Assembly: GCA_028691625.1 (NCBI GenBank)
Contig: JAQUYZ010000158.1
Span: forward strand, 1 to 5,328
Source: Eubacteriales bacterium
GTDB lineage: Bacteria > Bacillota > Clostridia > Peptostreptococcales > Anaerovoracaceae
Length of the DNA stretch: 5,328 nucleotides
Direction of reading: 5' to 3'
Made by a program: the position numbers and the translations under genes. Of the stretch, positions 1 to 5,054 are shown piece after piece. Numbering within the stretch: the stretch's first letter is position 1; each line of letters starts with the position of its first letter. The notes beneath the pieces were generated by a model. It had not been told where the DNA came from and did no database searches. It saw only the letters and a program-made list of their open reading frames with translations.

Positions 1-1
1 A

Positions 2-337
2 AGAACTTTTCTGGCGCAGCTTCTGGCGCAGGATCCGCAGCTTCTGATTCTGGATGAACCTACGAATCATCTGGACCTGATCTATCAAAAACAAATTTTT
101 GGATTGGTAAAGGAGTGGATCGACCACACAGGAAGGGCAGTGATTTCCGTCGTTCATGATTTGAGTCTTGCAAAGGCATACGGAACAGACGCTCTGCTGA
201 TGGAAGGCGGAAAGCTTTTGGCTTCAGGCACAATCGATGAGGTTTTGACCAGAACCAATCTGGAAAATGCGTATTCCATGGACGTGCATCAATGGATGAA
301 GGAGTTGCTCAACCAATGGGAAGAGCATGAGAAATAA
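2..337 (+). CDS. ABC transporter ATP-binding protein, C-terminal part (FecE/FepC-like)
   Basis: The gene is cut by the left edge; 111 codons and the TAA stop remain. It is the ATPase subunit of an ABC transporter, which hydrolyses ATP at the inner face of the membrane to drive transport. Visible in order (residue 1 = first whole codon): the helix that follows the ABC signature (RTFLAQLLAQ, 1-10), Walker B with catalytic Glu (LLILDEP, 14-20, E19), the D-loop (NHLD, 22-25) and the H-loop histidine (VVHD, H52). Walker A and the LSGG signature lie outside the window. The LDEPTNHLDL context and the short tail after the H-loop resemble importers of iron-siderophore, haem or cobalamin (FecE/FepC/BtuD group). 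The substrate cannot be told from this fragment, and no permease gene is visible. The next gene starts 50 bases downstream on the same strand with no terminator between, so the two may be co-transcribed. Confidence 0.93.
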   Translation, partial: RTFLAQLLAQDPQLLILDEPTNHLDLIYQKQIFGLVKEWIDHTGRAVISVVHDLSLAKAYGTDALLMEGGKLLASGTIDEVLTRTNLENAYSMDVHQWMKELLNQWEEHEK

Positions 338-387
338 TCTCTTCGAATGGGGGAAAGAATAGAGGCAGAAAGGGGAATCATAAGGGA

Positions 388-1035
388 ATGAGTAGAAAAA
401 TCCGAATCAGAAAAGGACGAATGGCAATTTTTCTGCTTGTGATTGCGACATTGGCAGCAGCAATCAGTATGAATGTCTATTTCTATATTATAAATCAGCC
501 CACGGAGCTTCGGGAGGCAGTGAGCGAGGTTGAAGGCATCCCCGTCATAACCGATTTTATTCCCGTGGAAACCAAGGAACGGCCCGGACAGAAAAGACGG
601 ATCCAATATATCGTCATTCATGAGACCGGAAATCCAGGAAGAAATGCCGATGCGGCATCTCACAACAACTACCTCCATGAAGAGGCGGAGAACCAGCAGA
701 AATCCTGGCATTATACGGTGGATGCCAATGAGATCTACTATCATATTCCCGACAATGAGATTGCCTTTCACGCCGGTGACGGACTGGACAAAGACGGAGG
801 GAATGTGAGAGGCATCGGAATTGAGATGTGCATCAATCCGGAGAATGATTTTGAGCAGACCTTGATCAACACGGCAAAGCTCACAGCAATGCTGCTTACT
901 GCCTACGACCTGGAGATCGACAGCGTTAAAAAGCATGAAGATTTTTCCGGGAAGCACTGCCCTGATCTATTGCTGAGCACGGGCAGATGGGATGAATTTG
1001 TCGGGATGGTGAGGCTGGAACTTAAGACGGAATAA
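388..1035 (+). CDS. Membrane-anchored N-acetylmuramoyl-L-alanine amidase (Amidase_2 family)
   Basis: This 215-residue protein is a predicted peptidoglycan hydrolase that cuts the bond between N-acetylmuramic acid and L-alanine. A basic N-terminus (RKIRIRKGR) and a hydrophobic segment at about 12-35 suggest a single membrane anchor with the enzyme outside. The Amidase_2 domain spans about 72-205. By comparison with T7 lysozyme, the zinc ligands are H78 (VIHET), H183 and C191, and K189 is the catalytic lysine; H183, K189 and C191 have the same +6/+8 spacing as T7 H122, K128 and C130. W107, in SWHYTVD, sits where T7 lysozyme has Tyr46. H128 (FHAGDG) is also in the expected place. No cell-wall-binding repeats are present, unlike CwlA or XlyA. 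The SD is poorly spaced for the ATG at 388. An in-frame ATG at 421 has AAAAGGA at 411-417, but starting there would drop the basic residues before the anchor, so 388 is preferred. A role in wall turnover or sporulation is possible but not shown. Confidence 0.9.
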   Translation: MSRKIRIRKGRMAIFLLVIATLAAAISMNVYFYIINQPTELREAVSEVEGIPVITDFIPVETKERPGQKRRIQYIVIHETGNPGRNADAASHNNYLHEEAENQQKSWHYTVDANEIYYHIPDNEIAFHAGDGLDKDGGNVRGIGIEMCINPENDFEQTLINTAKLTAMLLTAYDLEIDSVKKHEDFSGKHCPDLLLSTGRWDEFVGMVRLELKTE

Positions 1036-1078
1036 AGATTTTCAGAATATTATGACGGCGAAATCGGGAAAACACTGC

Positions 1079-1108
1079 TTGACATCAATGTACAAAAAGC
1101 AGTATGCT
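1079..1108 (+). promoter_or_regulatory. Weak candidate promoter upstream of the hydrolase
   Basis: A perfect -35 hexamer TTGACA (1079-1084) is followed after 18 bases by TATGCT (1103-1108), which matches TATAAT at four of six positions. The -10 box falls inside a small AAAAGC/GCTTTT hairpin (1095-1111). A transcript from here would include the downstream inverted repeat at 1127-1160. This is a pattern match only and is weaker than the box at 1191. Confidence 0.25.
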
Positions 1109-1126
1109 TTTATATATGAAATGCAA

Positions 1127-1160
1127 AAGACAATTAAAACTCTCTTTTTTTTATTGTCTT
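1127..1160. repeat. Inverted repeat AAGACAAT/ATTGTCTT in the leader
   Basis: AAGACAAT (1127-1134) and ATTGTCTT (1153-1160) are perfect 8-bp inverted arms. After one mismatch, four more A-T pairs can form inside (AAAA against TTTT). The T-run lies inside the structure, not after it, so it is not a standard terminator for the amidase transcript. It could be a weak terminator, a leader hairpin or a protein-binding site. Confidence 0.4.
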
Positions 1161-1190
1161 ACGAAACTAGTAACATTATGTCAAAATCAG

Positions 1191-1199
1191 TGTTATAAT
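1191..1199 (+). promoter_or_regulatory. Extended -10 promoter element for the M20 hydrolase
   Basis: TGTTATAAT is a full match to the extended -10 consensus TGnTATAAT used by the housekeeping sigma factor. No good -35 lies at 16-18 bases (best is TAGTAA at 1168-1173, spacer 20), which is tolerated by extended -10 promoters. Transcription would start near 1206, giving an AT-rich leader of about 80 bases before the ATG at 1286. It lies in the only long gap before this gene. Confidence 0.55.
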
Positions 1200-1232
1200 A
1201 TAAGAAGCACAGGAAAAATAACTTTAAGTTTG

Positions 1233-1256
1233 TTGATTTTTTATTAATTAAATCAA
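1233..1256. repeat. AT-rich palindrome in the hydrolase leader, possible operator
   Basis: TTGATTT (1233-1239) and AAATCAA (1250-1256) are perfect 7-bp inverted arms separated by ten bases. The element lies about 30 bases downstream of the predicted transcription start and 30 bases before the start codon, where a repressor operator would be plausible. In such AT-rich DNA a chance match is also quite possible. Confidence 0.3.
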
Positions 1257-1285
1257 AATATATTTATAAAAGGAGTGTAAGTATT

Positions 1286-2548
1286 ATGTTTACTTGTGAC
1301 AAAGACAGAATGAATGACAAAATCACCACATTCAGTAAATTCGGTGATGCAGGTCATGGTGGAATCACCAGATACTCCCTTTCCCCTGAGGCCCATATGG
1401 CAAGAGACTATTTCAAAAAGAGAATGGAAGCAATCGGTGCAGTGATCGAGACAGACGATATGGCTAATGTGTATGCCACGATTCCGGGATCCGAGCCGGG
1501 ACTGAAGAAAATCGTAATGGCTTCCCATGTGGACTCTGTTAGGAATGGAGGAAATTATGACGGCATACTGGGCGTGATTACCGCGATGGAAGTTCTGGAA
1601 ACGGTAGTTGCAGAAAATATTCCGCACAGACATCCTCTCACAGCCATGATCTGGACTAACGAGGAAGGTTCCCTTTATCCGCCTGCAATGATGTCCTCCG
1701 GCGTTATCTGCTATGATTATTTACCGAAAGAAATCGGAAAGAAATTCCTCAAAGAGAATATGTTAGCTTCAGTAAGCGTTTTAGATAAAGTCAGCACCTT
1801 TGGCGAAGCATTGGACAAGAGCCCTTACAAGGGAGATGAGAAGAACAGATTGAATCCGAATGACTATATGGCAATGTTCGAACTCCATATCGAGCAGGGT
1901 CCGATTCTTGAGGATGCCAAAAAAGACGTTGGTGTTGTCACTTGCGTACTTGGTATGTTCAACTACAGAATTAGATTCTTCGGCCAGTCTGACCATGCGG
2001 GAACCACTCCGATGCATAAGAGACAGGATGCATTGTTTGCAGCTGCGCAGGCACTTTGCTATCTGCACGAAGAAATTGATAAGCTTGGAAGACCTGAATT
2101 AGTATACACAACCGGCGAGATCGTATGTCACCCATGTGTTCACACGGTCATTCCTGATATGATCGACTTCTCTATCGACGTAAGACATGAAGATCCTGAA
2201 GTAAGAGCAAAGGTTCTTGATATCGTAAAGAGCCTTGAGAAGAAGGAATGGGCAAGATGCAAGTGCGAAGTAGAAATGGCTTGGCAGCGAGACACTGTAT
2301 ACTTTGACAAGGAACTGGTTGGGTACGTAAAGGAAAGTGCAGATGAACTCGGTGCTTCCAATCAGTACATCAACAGCGGCGCGGGGCATGATGCTCAGTT
2401 CGCATCTTATATGATGCCTACTACCATGATCTTCGTTCCTTCCAAGGACGGACACAGCCACTGTGAACCGGAATTCACTTCTGTTGAATCCTGCACAGAA
2501 GGCGCAAGCGTAATGCTGAATGCAGTTCTTAAGACGGACAAAAAATAA
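1286..2548 (+). CDS. M20-family Zn-dependent hydrolase (N-carbamoyl-L-amino-acid / ureido hydrolase type)
   Basis: This complete 420-residue protein, of usual family length, is a cytosolic two-metal amidohydrolase of the group holding L-N-carbamoylase, allantoate amidohydrolase (AllC) and beta-ureidopropionase. These enzymes cleave ureido or amide bonds in nitrogen and pyrimidine/purine salvage. Predicted metal ligands are H81 (SHVDSV), D92 (NYDG), E127, H201 (FELHIEQGP) and H392 (GHSHCEPE). E126 in NEEGS is the predicted catalytic base. The dimerisation/lid domain, about 214-330, carries H237 (SDHAGTTPM) and R300 (DVRH), which match substrate-binding residues of L-N-carbamoylase. The Asn usually found in the NVIPG motif is Thr here (T287, TVIPD), so the substrate may differ. 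The start is well supported: AAAAGGAG at 1268-1275 lies ten bases before the ATG. No hydantoinase, dihydropyrimidinase or transporter gene is adjacent, so the substrate is open. It appears to be transcribed alone, from the extended -10 at 1191 to the hairpin at 2580. Confidence 0.93.
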   Translation: MFTCDKDRMNDKITTFSKFGDAGHGGITRYSLSPEAHMARDYFKKRMEAIGAVIETDDMANVYATIPGSEPGLKKIVMASHVDSVRNGGNYDGILGVITAMEVLETVVAENIPHRHPLTAMIWTNEEGSLYPPAMMSSGVICYDYLPKEIGKKFLKENMLASVSVLDKVSTFGEALDKSPYKGDEKNRLNPNDYMAMFELHIEQGPILEDAKKDVGVVTCVLGMFNYRIRFFGQSDHAGTTPMHKRQDALFAAAQALCYLHEEIDKLGRPELVYTTGEIVCHPCVHTVIPDMIDFSIDVRHEDPEVRAKVLDIVKSLEKKEWARCKCEVEMAWQRDTVYFDKELVGYVKESADELGASNQYINSGAGHDAQFASYMMPTTMIFVPSKDGHSHCEPEFTSVESCTEGASVMLNAVLKTDKK

Positions 2549-2579
2549 TCACAACGAAAGTTAATTGAATCATGAAATG

Positions 2580-2612
2580 AGGCTGCCGGAGCTATGGCTA
2601 CGGCAGCCTTTT
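2580..2612 (+). terminator. Rho-independent terminator after the M20 hydrolase
   Basis: AGGCTGCCG (2580-2588) and CGGCAGCCT (2601-2609) form a perfect 9-bp GC-rich stem. After one mismatch a further AGC/GCT pairing closes a TATG loop. Four Ts end the element (2609-2612). It lies 32 bases after the hydrolase stop codon. The T-run is short, so some read-through into the next gene is possible. Confidence 0.85.
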
Positions 2613-2624
2613 CGAATGGAAGGA

Positions 2625-2639
2625 TTTCTCCGGGAGAAA
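2625..2639 (+). promoter_or_regulatory. Shine-Dalgarno inside a 15-bp palindrome, sets the DUF1848 start
   Basis: GGGAG (2632-2636) lies eight bases before the ATG at 2645 and supports that start over the in-frame ATG at 2594, which sits in the terminator loop. The SD is part of TTTCTCC-G-GGAGAAA, a perfect 7-bp inverted repeat around one base. In RNA it could fold as TTTCT/AGAAA with a five-base loop that partly hides the SD. In DNA it could be an operator. The palindrome is seen directly; its role is inferred. Confidence 0.5.
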
Positions 2640-2644
2640 AAAAG

Positions 2645-3574
2645 ATGATAATCAGTGCCAGCAGGCGTACAGACATACCATGCTGTTATTCGGAATGGTT
2701 TTTAAACCGGCTGAAGGAAGGCTACGTGCTGATCCCGAATCCGCGGAATGCAAATCGTCTGGGGAAGGTGTCGCTGTCACCCGAAAATGTGGACTGCATC
2801 GTTTTCTGGACAAAAAATCCGGCTCCCATGCTGAGCCGCTTGCCGCTGATCGATGCGATGGGCTATCCTTATTATTTTGAATTTACCATTACGGCCTATG
2901 GCAGGGAAGTCGAACGCAACCTTCCGGAAAAACAGGCCGTTCTCGATACATTCAAACGGTTGAGCGATCAAATCGGCCCGGAGAAAGTCGACTGTAGATT
3001 TGATCCCATCCTGACAAACGAGAAGTATTCGATTCGGTGGATTGCGGAACAATACGCATGGTTGTGCAGTCAGCTTCATGGCTATACGGAAAAATGCATA
3101 ATCAGTTTTGTTGACGAATATGCGCATACAAGGAATCGTTCCGGTGTGCCGGACAGGGGTGAAATGCTTGAAATTGCAGGAATGATTTCCCGTATTGCAG
3201 GAGAATACCGGTTGTCGGTTTTTTCCTGTGCAGAAGAAATCAATCTGAGCTGCGTTGGCATCGAGCATGCCAGCTGCATCGATCCCCATAAGGTGGAGAA
3301 GCTGACCCGGAGCCGGATCAATGCGAAAAAAGACAAGGGACAGCGCCCTGCCTGCGGCTGCATCGAGAGTGTCGATGTAGGAGCCTATGATACCTGCAGG
3401 AACGGCTGTACATATTGCTATGCAGTCACCGGGGAAAAGATTCTGAGCCGCAGAATCCGGGAGCATGATCCGCTCTCGCCGCTGCTTACCGGATTTCCGA
3501 AAGGAACGGAAATGATAACAGACCGGACGGCTCCGTCTTTCATCACGGAGCAATTGACATTCGGCGAACGTTAA
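2645..3574 (+). CDS. DUF1848 family protein with C-terminal radical-SAM-like CxxxCxxC
   Basis: This 309-residue protein matches the uncharacterised DUF1848 family by its opening (MIISASRRTDIP), VFWTKNP (about 53-59), RFDPI, EKCIISFVD, SCAEEI and the C-terminal cysteine block. That block has C237 and C239 (ACGC) followed by C251, C255 and C258 in TCRNGCTYCYA. The spacing CxxxCxxC is the one that binds the [4Fe-4S] cluster in radical SAM enzymes, but here it lies near the C-terminus instead of the N-terminus. The protein probably binds an Fe-S cluster; its reaction is unknown. No signal peptide or membrane segment is seen, so it is likely cytosolic. The reading frame is open back to an ATG at 2594, but that codon lies in the terminator loop, while the ATG at 2645 has an SD and gives the typical family N-terminus. 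I see no clear promoter directly upstream, and the next gene follows after 54 bases. Confidence 0.92.
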   Translation: MIISASRRTDIPCCYSEWFLNRLKEGYVLIPNPRNANRLGKVSLSPENVDCIVFWTKNPAPMLSRLPLIDAMGYPYYFEFTITAYGREVERNLPEKQAVLDTFKRLSDQIGPEKVDCRFDPILTNEKYSIRWIAEQYAWLCSQLHGYTEKCIISFVDEYAHTRNRSGVPDRGEMLEIAGMISRIAGEYRLSVFSCAEEINLSCVGIEHASCIDPHKVEKLTRSRINAKKDKGQRPACGCIESVDVGAYDTCRNGCTYCYAVTGEKILSRRIREHDPLSPLLTGFPKGTEMITDRTAPSFITEQLTFGER

Positions 3575-3582
3575 ACTATATC
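3554..3582 (+). promoter_or_regulatory. Candidate promoter for the EFR1 gene
   Basis: TTGACA (3554-3559), a perfect -35 box, is separated by 17 bases from TATATC (3577-3582), which matches the -10 consensus at four of six positions. The -35 lies inside the last codons of the DUF1848 gene. Transcription would start near 3589, about 40 bases before the EFR1 ATG. If real, the EFR1 gene can be expressed apart from its neighbour. Confidence 0.4.
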
Positions 3583-3610
3583 CGGACGTGCAATAATCTT
3601 AAAAGTATTG

Positions 3611-3618
3611 AAAAGGAG
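3611..3618 (+). promoter_or_regulatory. Ribosome binding site fixing the EFR1 start
   Basis: AAAAGGAG ends ten bases before the ATG at 3629. An in-frame TTG at 3608 would add seven residues but lies before this site, so the SD decides for 3629. That start also places the flavodoxin beta-strand and TGTGNS loop right at the N-terminus, as in other family members. Confidence 0.8.
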
Positions 3619-3628
3619 ATGTTTATCT

Positions 3629-4402
3629 ATGATTTTCTATTTTACCGGAACAGGAAATTCCCTTTATGCAGCTGACTTTATTGCGAGGGCACAAGGAGGG
3701 GATCGGATCCTTTCTATCGCAAAGGAAATGGAACGTCAGCATGGGCTCTGCCGTTACGAGTTGGGTGAGAATGAAATGCTGGGCTTTGCATTTCCGATCT
3801 ATGCCTGGGCCCCGCCCAAAATCGTATTGGATTTTATTAGCAGACTGGAGGTCAAAGGGAATCCATATGTTTTTGCCCTGTGCACCTGCGGCGATGAAGA
3901 AGGGCATGCCGCCAAGGTTTTGAATAAGGCGCTTGCGAAAAATAATCTCACCTTGAACAGTGTATTCACACTGGTTATGCCGAACAATTACATCATGGGC
4001 TATGATGTAGATTCTGAGAAACAGGAAAAAGAAAAATTAAAGACTGCAGAAAAGCTGCTGGCGGAAATCAATAAAGTGATCGATCAGAGACAGAATAAGA
4101 TGTTGACCGTTCCGGGCAAATACCCCGGGCTGAAAACGAATGTGGTCAACCCGTTATTCAATCAGTTTGCCATGAACACAAGACATTTCTATGCAGACGA
4201 CAATTGTACGGGGTGCGGGATCTGTGAAGAGGTTTGCCCGGTACATACCATCAAGGTGACCGATAAGCCGTCCTGGGGAAAGACTTGCACCCAATGTCTG
4301 GGCTGCATCCATCGCTGTCCTGTTCGTGCGATACAATACGGAAAGGGCACAGTCCGTAAAGGCAGATATCACCATCCGATTCTGGACCGTCCGGGGGAGT
4401 AG
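3629..4402 (+). CDS. EFR1-type flavodoxin / bis-[4Fe-4S] ferredoxin fusion protein
   Basis: This 257-residue protein is a predicted cytosolic electron carrier. The N-terminal flavodoxin-like domain (about 1-160) starts with a beta-strand and the FMN phosphate-binding loop TGTGNS (6-11). FPIYAWAPP (55-63) and LCTCGDEEG (84-92) occupy the usual flavin-contact loops. The C-terminal ferredoxin domain has two complete cluster motifs of the CxxCxxCxxxCP type: C193, C196, C199, C203 and C220, C223, C226, C230. This arrangement matches the EFR1 family ferredoxins of anaerobic Firmicutes, which are thought to pass electrons between FMN and two [4Fe-4S] clusters; the natural partners are mostly unknown. 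No key cysteine is missing. It follows the DUF1848 gene by 54 bases on the same strand, so it could supply electrons to that putative Fe-S protein, although a candidate promoter lies in between. The gene is followed by a 220-base gap. Confidence 0.93.
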   Translation: MIFYFTGTGNSLYAADFIARAQGGDRILSIAKEMERQHGLCRYELGENEMLGFAFPIYAWAPPKIVLDFISRLEVKGNPYVFALCTCGDEEGHAAKVLNKALAKNNLTLNSVFTLVMPNNYIMGYDVDSEKQEKEKLKTAEKLLAEINKVIDQRQNKMLTVPGKYPGLKTNVVNPLFNQFAMNTRHFYADDNCTGCGICEEVCPVHTIKVTDKPSWGKTCTQCLGCIHRCPVRAIQYGKGTVRKGRYHHPILDRPGE

Positions 4403-4430
4403 GAAAATTGTTTGCCAATGTGGAAATTAA

Positions 4431-4595
4431 GTTGAGAAAAAGAATAAGATTTTATTTGAGTGCAGCAGCTTGTGTTTGCAGGAACTGATAAACCTGATCG
4501 AACTGCAGAAGCACAGAATCCCTGTCCTGTGGGTCCTGGATTGCGCGAAAGAGACGCTTTCTCAGTTTGAGTCGGTCTGTCGCACGGGCGATTAA
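4431..4595. other. Possible gene remnant: start-less open frames on both strands
   Basis: The gap between the EFR1 gene and tlp holds about 150 bases that read like protein on both strands but have no convincing start. The plus frame 4431-4595 (54 codons to TAA) has no ATG or GTG; its first TTG, at 4470, has no good SD. It contains LQELINLIELQKHRIPVLW. The minus frame, ending with TAA at 4452-4454, is open from about 4596 and contains RLFRAIQDPQDRDSVLLQF; two in-frame TGA codons precede it. I recognise neither. The base composition is richer in GC than the other gaps. It may be a decayed gene, a leader RNA or chance. Confidence 0.2.
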
Positions 4596-4616
4596 TCATC
4601 ACTGGTGCGACAGACC
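4574..4616. terminator. Perfect 12-bp inverted repeat between convergent genes, probable terminator
   Basis: GGTCTGTCGCAC (4574-4585) and GTGCGACAGACC (4605-4616) are perfect inverted arms around a 19-base loop. The hairpin starts six bases after the tlp stop codon on the minus strand, and 171 bases after the EFR1 stop on the plus strand. Its position between convergent genes suggests a shared terminator. The T-run is poor on both sides: only CTTT follows on the plus strand and none follows on the minus strand. It could instead act as a 3'-end stabiliser or be Rho-assisted. Confidence 0.6.
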
Positions 4617-4622
4617 CTTTCG

Positions 4623-4856
4623 CTATTTATTCTTCTGATACTTTGCCTCATCCTTGATCTCTTCCCGCATGCCTCCCAGCGCATCCTCTCTCCGTTTGTT
4701 CTTTTCCTGGAGCACCCGTTTCATTCTTTCGTCATCGGTTTTATGGATCATTTCCTCAGCAAGTTCCATATTCTGAATGGTCTTTCCGATATTGAATTCT
4801 ATCTTTTCTGCATTGTCGCTTCGGTCATCGGGCTTTGGCTTGTTATTCCATGTCAT
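4623..4856 (-). CDS. tlp: Small acid-soluble spore protein Tlp
   Basis: This complete 77-residue, highly charged protein lacks cysteine and membrane segments. It matches the Tlp (thioredoxin-like protein) family of spore proteins: KPDDRSDNAEKI (8-19) is the family's N-terminal motif, TIQNMELAEE (26-35) the central helix, and EKNKRREDALGGMREEIKDE (51-70) the conserved C-terminal helix. In Bacillus subtilis Tlp is made in the forespore under sigma G and is found in the spore core; its exact task is unclear. The length fits the family. AAAGGAGAG on the minus strand (plus positions 4863-4871) lies about six bases before the ATG and fixes the start. The stop is TAG, followed after six bases by a 12-bp hairpin. 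Its presence indicates that the organism forms endospores. The gene diverges from the small protein gene at 5055 and converges on the EFR1 gene. Confidence 0.9.
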   Translation of the reverse strand: MTWNNKPKPDDRSDNAEKIEFNIGKTIQNMELAEEMIHKTDDERMKRVLQEKNKRREDALGGMREEIKDEAKYQKNK

Positions 4857-4901
4857 AATAAACTCTCCTTTCCATCTGCTGCATGCTATAAATTCTACTG
4901 T

Positions 4902-4931
4902 TATTTTTTGATCCGCTGAACAAAACTATGC
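4902..4931 (-). promoter_or_regulatory. Weak sigma G-like promoter candidate for tlp
   Basis: On the minus strand GCATA (4931-4927) fits the sigma G -35 pattern GHATR. After 18 bases AAAAATA (4908-4902) matches the -10 pattern CATnnTA at only three of five fixed positions. The predicted leader is about 40 bases. It was sought because tlp genes of known spore formers use sigma G, so the match is weak and biased. Confidence 0.22.
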
Positions 4932-4994
4932 AATGTAAAAATAGGAATGCAAAAAATTGGATTTTGCAGATTGCTTTTAAATGCAGCGGCTTTC

Positions 4995-5023
4995 TTGAAA
5001 AAAAGAGCGTGCTGTGATACGAT
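4995..5023 (+). promoter_or_regulatory. Promoter for the small Cys/His-rich protein gene
   Basis: TTGAAA (4995-5000; five of six to TTGACA) is followed after 17 bases by TACGAT (5018-5023; four of six), with TG one base before it (5015-5016), so the extended -10 rule is also met. Transcription would start near 5030, about 25 bases before the ATG at 5055. It suggests housekeeping-sigma expression, unlike the divergent spore gene. Confidence 0.55.
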
Positions 5024-5054
5024 GCTTTAAATTTGTATTTACAGGAGGGACTGG

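Noticed and set aside
9..31. Tandem copies of TTCTGGCGCAG at the left edge.
   Set aside because: They encode the repeated residues (F/L)LAQ of the helix after the ABC signature, a normal part of the protein; two copies only.
289..957. Long minus-strand open frame of 222 codons.
   Set aside because: It is the shadow of the ABC and amidase genes, which have clear family motifs; the translation shows no recognisable domain.
421..1035. Alternative start of the amidase at the ATG at 421, with AAAAGGA before it.
   Set aside because: It would remove the basic residues that normally precede a membrane anchor. It cannot be excluded, but 388 is the better single choice.
1095..1111. AAAAGC/GCTTTT hairpin after the amidase as a terminator.
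   Set aside because: The stem is six pairs and mostly A-T, without a T-run after it; too weak to call.
2594..2644. Longer DUF1848 reading frame starting at the ATG at 2594.
   Set aside because: That ATG lies in the terminator hairpin loop and has no SD; the family N-terminus begins at 2645 with a proper SD.
2777..3553. Long minus-strand open frame of 258 codons.
   Set aside because: It is antisense to the DUF1848 gene, has no family resemblance and has no convincing ribosome binding site.
3608..3628. TTG start extending the EFR1 protein by seven residues.
   Set aside because: It lies upstream of the strong SD at 3611-3618, which serves the ATG at 3629.
4605..4919. Hydrophobic 104-residue open frame on the plus strand.
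   Set aside because: It is antisense to the whole of tlp, whose protein is clearly recognised; the hydrophobic look arises from the complement of charged codons.
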